This document shows, one piece after another, positions 59,796-64,000 of a stretch of DNA of 64,000 nucleotides; the first letter of the stretch is position 1; each line of letters begins with the position of its first letter. The notes under the pieces are model-generated. The model saw nothing but the letters and a program-made list of their open reading frames with translations, was not told the DNA's origin and did not search any database. This stretch comes from Acorus gramineus (taxonomy: Eukaryota > Streptophyta > Magnoliopsida > Acorales > Acoraceae), in the NCBI GenBank assembly GCA_030737835.1, contig CM060856.1, positions 4,249,272-4,313,271 on the forward strand, in the 5' to 3' direction. Made by a program: the position numbers and the translations under genes.

Positions 59796-60424
59796 ATATA
59801 TCTCTGTTCATTGACTATGCAGTACCTGGAGAAGAGGAGGAACTACCAGGGGAAGCTGTTACTTTCAGATGAAGATAAGGGACTCATCGAAAAGTTCCTT
59901 TCACATCCGATAACAGGGTATACTTTAGTTAGGTCTTATATCTTTATACAATGTGAATATGCACCTATTATACCAATTCTATGTTTTTTTTTTCAGTGAC
60001 TCTGTTGTTCAGGTTGGACGAACTTTTATTACTAGGATTTGCTTGCGTGAAGTGCTCTTCAATGATGAGCTGCAATATGATGTGAATAATTGTTATTACT
60101 CAGGTAATGAAACTATCATGTAAAATATGAACAAGAAGTATGACATTGATTGTGTTTGTAATAGGCAATAGACATTTGGTTCGCAATATTAGAAGAGCAT
60201 GTTGAAACCAAATGGTTATACATCTACTCCTGGGCTCAGGTGAATTTTATCATTGTCGACGCCTTCATGATAACATGAATGATATCATTGTTCATACTCT
60301 AATTATGATTTTTATCATATTATAGAAAAAATTGAACAACACAAACCTTTGCTATGTTGACGGAGGTTCAGCCGAACAATATATGTACAATTTTGGTTCA
60401 TTTTGCAAAGGATGCACCAAGGAT

Positions 60425-60456
60425 ATTTTAATGGATCTGACATGATCCATTAAAAT
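60425..60456. repeat. Perfect inverted repeat at the truncation junction of the two MULE genes
   Basis: Arms ATTTTAATGGATC (60425-60437) and GATCCATTAAAAT (60444-60456) around a 6-base centre. Upstream lies the cut Ulp1-like gene, downstream the cut transposase gene. Confidence 0.9.
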
Positions 60457-60476
60457 GTAATTGGATATGGTAATCC

Positions 60477-61511
60477 CTATCCATGCCAAGCCTTATGATA
60501 TGGTAATTGGATTCCATAATCCCTAAACACGTCCTTTACTATATCTCTGGGTCGATACAATGGGGTGTCAATAAGCTTAGTCCTTGTAATCTCACCCATC
60601 CATCTTCGTGATGCTCTTGGATGACCATTTGTTGATATTCCACCACCACATGAATGAATATTGTTCAATGATTTGATGTGGAAGTAAGAGCCTAACCCGA
60701 CTCTCAAGCAATGAACTCACAATCCACAAGAAGGGTGTTTGCACATGGCAGTTACCCGTACCTTATCGTTCTTCACGTATTCAAAATCAAATGAATGCGC
60801 TATAGAATAATTGGTCAACTGCATGCAAAAATCTTCAACATTTTCAAATTGTTGATTCACCGAATGAATGATATTCTCCCAAAAGCTTGTCAGCATCCCA
60901 CCGCTTGAACTCCCATAAATGGCTTCCCCTTGAGAAACCATGCTACAAGATGTAGGTACTGTCGGGCCCAGGTTCAGGTGGGCACTGTTGGACATCCTAC
61001 AATTCATTCCCATCATAGCATTAGAAGTCATACAATAAAGCACATGAAGCATTATCATACAGTAGTAAAAATGATATATCATACACTATTATGGTTACTT
61101 AGTACAATGTTAACCAATAAGGGTACATTGTTAAATCATATGAGTACACTATTAGTATATAATTAAACCATTGATCATGACAAAAGGTAGTAAAACAAAT
61201 TACCTTTGTCCCGCATCTCCAGCAGAGTTTTGTTCAGAATTTATGAAAACATTAATTTGGATAAAGTTGGACCCACACATCTTGTGAATGTCATACATAG
61301 TCTCAACATCTTCATTGTTCACAAGAGTCGTTCTCATATTTTCTTGAATGGGAATGTCATACTTCAAAATGACTGTCGGTGCATCGAACTTCCATCTTTC
61401 ACATAATTTACTTACAATATCTGAAAGTGTTGTAGTTCTACCAACATGAACTACTCGTGTTTCTCCGTTGTAGGAACAAAATGCCATTAGGGTATCCATG
61501 TACAAACTCAA
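60477..61511 (-). pseudogene. MURA-type MULE transposase, N-terminal third only
   Basis: Exon 1 (about 61511-61205, minus strand) encodes a PB1-like domain: AFCSYNGETRVVHVGRTTTL and CERWKFDAPTVILKYDIP. After an intron holding a 21-bp motif array, exon 2 (from about 60996) starts MSNSAHLNLG and contains the MuDR DNA-binding signature QFENVEDFCMQLTNYSIAHS, FDFEYVKNDKVRVTAMCKHP, then FHIKSLNNIHSCGGG, NGHPRASRRWMGEI and DYGIQLPYHKAWHG. An in-frame TGA (60718-60720, after SCGL) stands where Trp is usual. The frame ends at 60477; the DDE/RNase-H-like catalytic core and zinc finger are gone. It runs towards the Ulp1-like gene (tail to tail). Confidence 0.86.
61081..61156 (+). repeat. 21-bp motif array F
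   Basis: Copies at 61081, 61102, 61123 and 61144, each 21 bp apart, in the intron of the minus-strand transposase gene but with the same DNA orientation as arrays A-E. Confidence 0.85.
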
Positions 61512-61632
61512 ATATTCTGCAAAAACGAATCATGTGTTACATCTCAGAACAGTATAAAATGCATTACGTACAATATCAATGCCACATACATACTCTGTAT
61601 CTACTAAACATAAAAATGAGATTTTAGACTGA

Positions 61633-61708
61633 GTACACTATTATATGATATGGGTACATTGTTCATTTATCTGGGTACACTGTTAATTGATCTGGGAACA
61701 ACGTAATC
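61633..61708 (+). repeat. 21-bp motif array G
   Basis: Copies at 61633, 61654, 61675 and 61696, each 21 bp apart, upstream of the first transposase exon, between the gene and the right TIR. Confidence 0.85.
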
Positions 61709-62244
61709 ATATCTCTGTATAACCATCAGAATTATATGAATAGTATCAGTTGACAGAATGCTAACACAGTCTGCATTTTATACTGTAACATAAATCCAGA
61801 ACCAAAAGCAATGCCATTGTTATTCAAACAATCTCTTTAGTTTGAGCATTATGATTCTCCATACCTATTTGTAACTCGTGGTTTCTTCACCGTCGTCGTG
61901 AGTTTTCAATGGAGAAGAAGAAGATTGGATGGTTCAACCGCAGTCATTATCGATCTCTAGGTGCGATTTAGAGTGTCGAAGACCCGATTTTCAGTGGTTC
62001 GGCCGTCATAGCCATGGGAGGGTGTTCAATGCAACTTAGGGTTTTGAATGGAATGTTCGGAGGGTTGGGGAAGAAGAAGGGAAGGGAAAAAACTAATTGT
62101 TGAAGGGGTATATTGGGTATGCTAACGGAGGAAGCAAACAACAACTGTTAGTTTGGACCTAGAAATATCTTGAAAAGGTTCAGGGACCTAAAAATAATGA
62201 GGGATAGGCTGGGGGGACCTCTAATTAATTTTTCCTCTTGTTTT

Positions 62245-63506
62245 TAAAGAATAAAGATATTTATTATATTATATATATTAATAGAAACGGCACAGCTAAT
62301 CCAAAATCTGGATTTGAGGAGAGTTAAATTTTAAAAATATCTAAACACATGATAAAACAACTTTAATTTATACATGAGATTATATACTAAACCAAAGAGA
62401 CCCTTAATTATAGGAGCAAACCAGCTAATCAAACAATTATTTGGAACTAGGTTACCTGATAGAATGTTGGGATGGTGTTGTCCAAGTCTGCAAGCAAAGC
62501 ATCTTGTTTGTTGGGGGGTTGGGTGGATAATATAAATTGATTGGATGGATGGAATTCATTTCAAGTTCCATGTGGTCTGACTATGTTATGTTTGTTATGA
62601 CTTATGAGTAACTACTACCCATAAAAAAAAAAAACTTTTTCAATGACTTCCTCCATTGGAGTGGTGGTTGATTATGTAATATAATACGTGACTTTCGGTT
62701 GTTGTATTTTACCATTGACACTTTGATATAATTGTGATGGGTTTATTTTAAACACTGGTTCTAATAATGAAGATATTATTAATTTGTTATACATCCCATC
62801 ATATCTTCTGCCTTGTAAGAAATTTGATGATGATAAGTTTCAATTGTACTCTTTTTAATAATTTTTTTTGTTAGAGATAAATTTTATTTTATATTGATTA
62901 TTTAAAATTATTTTATGCTGTTGTGGGACACCATATATGATTGAAAAAGGAAATAATACATTATGCTATCCAATACGATGAAGACAAACAAACCCATGTC
63001 AAGCATCATTTAAAATTCCTAAGGTCGGTGTTGAAATAAAAGATATTTCAGGTTTGCCAGGTTCCACCACAATTTATTTAACGGACAATTTTTTTTTTTT
63101 TTATCTATAAATACGGTAGGCCATCCCCTTTCTATTAAAAAAACATCAAGCTTAGATATATAATGCGAAAGAAAGAAAATAACAAAAGAAAGTGGAAGGT
63201 CAAAAAAGTAAAAGAGAAATCTACAAGAACGACATCCTCCAAATCTCAAAACCATCTACTCCTGAATACATAGACGCCCATAGGAAAGAGATATCAGCTC
63301 ACTCCTGCCTAAAACTTCCCCCAATCTTGAATGCAAAGCAGCAACGATTCACAAATGTTCTCCACATACGGGGTGCACCTCCTGAACACAACCGCATTGC
63401 GCTCCCTTTAAATCGACTAAATCATTGTTGGAATAAAATCATTGAGACATTTTACCCCAGCAACTTCTATCCTCACAAACTCAGAGACGTTGACCCACCA
63501 TCCACA
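62245..63506. other. Intergenic, no gene supported
   Basis: AT-rich. A TATA-like CTATAAATA is at about 63105-63113 and an open frame of 109 codons at 63192-63521, but neither is tied to a recognisable domain. Confidence 0.35.
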
Positions 63507-64000
63507 TGTTGGGATTTTTAACAATTTTATTTGTGCGAAATAAATAATACTAATCGTAAAATAATATCTACGAAGCCCGAATCAATCACCGACGCAATCA
63601 GAAAAATATAAAAGCAAGCAAACCACAAGAAACACCCAATTTAACGTGGTTCGGCGTAAGCCTATATTCACAGGGCACTTCAACAACAATCCACTATATC
63701 AAAATATAATGAGAATAAATGTTCTCTCAAGTTTTGCCCAAAACTTGAGGAATACAAGGTGAAAGAGGGATACAGGGTTACCTCAATGAAACCCTAAATA
63801 ATCTTCCAAATAATATAGAGAACCCAACCTCAATATAAATCAGAATCTGCGGAGGAACTTGAAGGGGACTGCTCCTTCTCCTTTTTCTCTTCTCTCTTCT
63901 CTCTCTCTCTGTTTCTCTCCACTGTTGCTGTCGAATAACACACGCCAAACACCCTTTTTTTCTTCTGCCCGTGCGTCACCCGTAATGAAGAGGAAGACCT
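63507..64000. mobile_element. Possible start of an LTR retrotransposon (LTR-like sequence, runs off the window)
   Basis: TGTTGGGATTTTTAAC opens a block containing TTTAACGTGGTTCGGCGTAA and GCCTATATTCACAGGGCA, phrases that I know from plant copia-type LTRs. Only one end is inside the window, so neither the LTR length nor the orientation can be confirmed. Confidence 0.42.

Larger units (their letters stand above)
43139..60440 (+). pseudogene. MULE-encoded PMD/DUF1985-like and Ulp1-like gene, interrupted and truncated
   Basis: Exons can be followed across the insertions. Exon A is 43139-43253 plus 46282-46834 (split by solo LTR 1); after RIEKITRIEDLIPRR it encodes about 15 degenerate repeats of the type STKAPSKP. 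Exon B is about 47140-47419 plus 50774-51197 (split by solo LTR 2); it holds the mobile-domain-like part with GVFKIGGRRLPLTAEEVALI and, later, LLSYLDDLEGTWRYAWAVSI. Exons at 51301-51441 and from 51605 follow; the latter reaches 52186 and resumes in the duplicated copy at 59113/59421-59576, with a predicted coiled coil (LKDENALLDALRAEVGVLWA) and an acidic stretch. Further exons from 59823 show VVQVGRTFITRICLREVLFN and AIDIWFAILEEHVE, like the start of Ulp1 cysteine protease domains. The catalytic His/Asp/Cys part is lost at about 60440. A 31-bp tandem duplication at 50894-50955 shifts the frame. Splice sites are inferred by eye. Confidence 0.7.
42141..62235. mobile_element. 20-kb Mutator-like element carrying a PMD/Ulp1-type gene (KI-MULE/VANDAL-like)
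   Basis: TCTTGTTTT is repeated exactly at 42132-42140 and 62236-62244, a 9-bp target duplication. The ends read GGGAAAATTAAGTAGAGG and, in reverse complement, GGAAAAATTAATTAGAGG. The TIRs of about 85 bp share CAGCCTATCCCTCATTATTT, TTAG-TCCCTG and AAGATATTTCTAGGTC, and the left one has an extra ~30 bp. The plus strand carries a gene with a Pro/Lys/Ser repeat region, a plant-mobile-domain/DUF1985-like part, a coiled coil and an Ulp1-like start; the minus strand carries the N-terminal third of a MURA transposase. About 13.6 kb consist of later gypsy LTR insertions and a duplication; without them the element is about 6.5 kb. It cannot move by itself because both genes are truncated at one junction near 60.44-60.48 kb. 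Confidence 0.9.

Noticed and set aside
63192..63521. 109-codon open frame near the right edge
   Set aside because: No recognisable domain; it runs into the LTR-like block at 63507 and has no supporting splice or homology signal.

Overview
The window is nuclear DNA of a flowering plant. It has spliced genes, a land-plant LRR receptor kinase, an ACC-synthase-family gene, plant retrotransposons and a very large share of Mutator-like (MULE) DNA transposons. The first exon of the receptor kinase is strongly GC-rich and the GC content falls towards the 3' end. That gradient is more usual in monocots than in eudicots, but this is only a hint.

Three host genes are recognisable. The 3' end of an ACS10/ACS12-type aminotransferase gene is at 1-342 (+). 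A two-exon LRR receptor-like pseudokinase of the At1g12460/At1g62950 type is at 5792-8497 (+). A four-exon VTT/SNARE-associated-Golgi (TVP38/DedA family) membrane protein is at 29012-35546 (-). As I recall the Arabidopsis map, the same three families are neighbours there (At1g62960-At1g62950 and At1g12460-At1g12450), so this looks like ancient linkage stretched by transposons.

Layout: 343-5578 is intergenic DNA with a MITE-like element and a degenerate MULE (3079-5578) whose right end lies 213 bp before the receptor-kinase ATG. From 9.3 to 17.0 kb there is a large inverted-repeat element with arms of about 500 bp; inside it sit a small Pack-MULE-like element, a 2.5-kb MULE with long TIRs that itself carries another element, and a tRNA-derived SINE. 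A hAT-type MITE lies at 18946-19703. A gag-less Ty1-copia element (22482-28691, minus strand) ends about 320 bp past the stop codon of the VTT gene. From 36.2 to 41.3 kb there is a deep nest of TTA-target MITEs, a MULE MITE and a 3.2-kb TIR element.

42141-62235 is a 20-kb MULE with an exact 9-bp target duplication. It carries a PMD/DUF1985-like plus Ulp1-like gene (+ strand, the 'Kaonashi' or VANDAL-like arrangement) and a truncated MURA transposase gene (- strand). Ty3/gypsy LTRs of about 3 kb have been inserted into it: two solo LTRs with perfect 5-bp duplications, and a rearranged complex with a broken gag.

The most interesting signals are: (1) arrays of a GTACAYTGTTA motif at 21-bp spacing, always in the same orientation, in the noncoding parts of the big MULE, reminiscent of the target arrays of MULE-encoded anti-silencing proteins; (2) conserved splice-like borders around the GC-rich block inside the giant gypsy LTRs; (3) an exact 308-bp duplication flanking the gypsy complex; and (4) the gag-less copia element with nearly identical LTRs but a broken pol.
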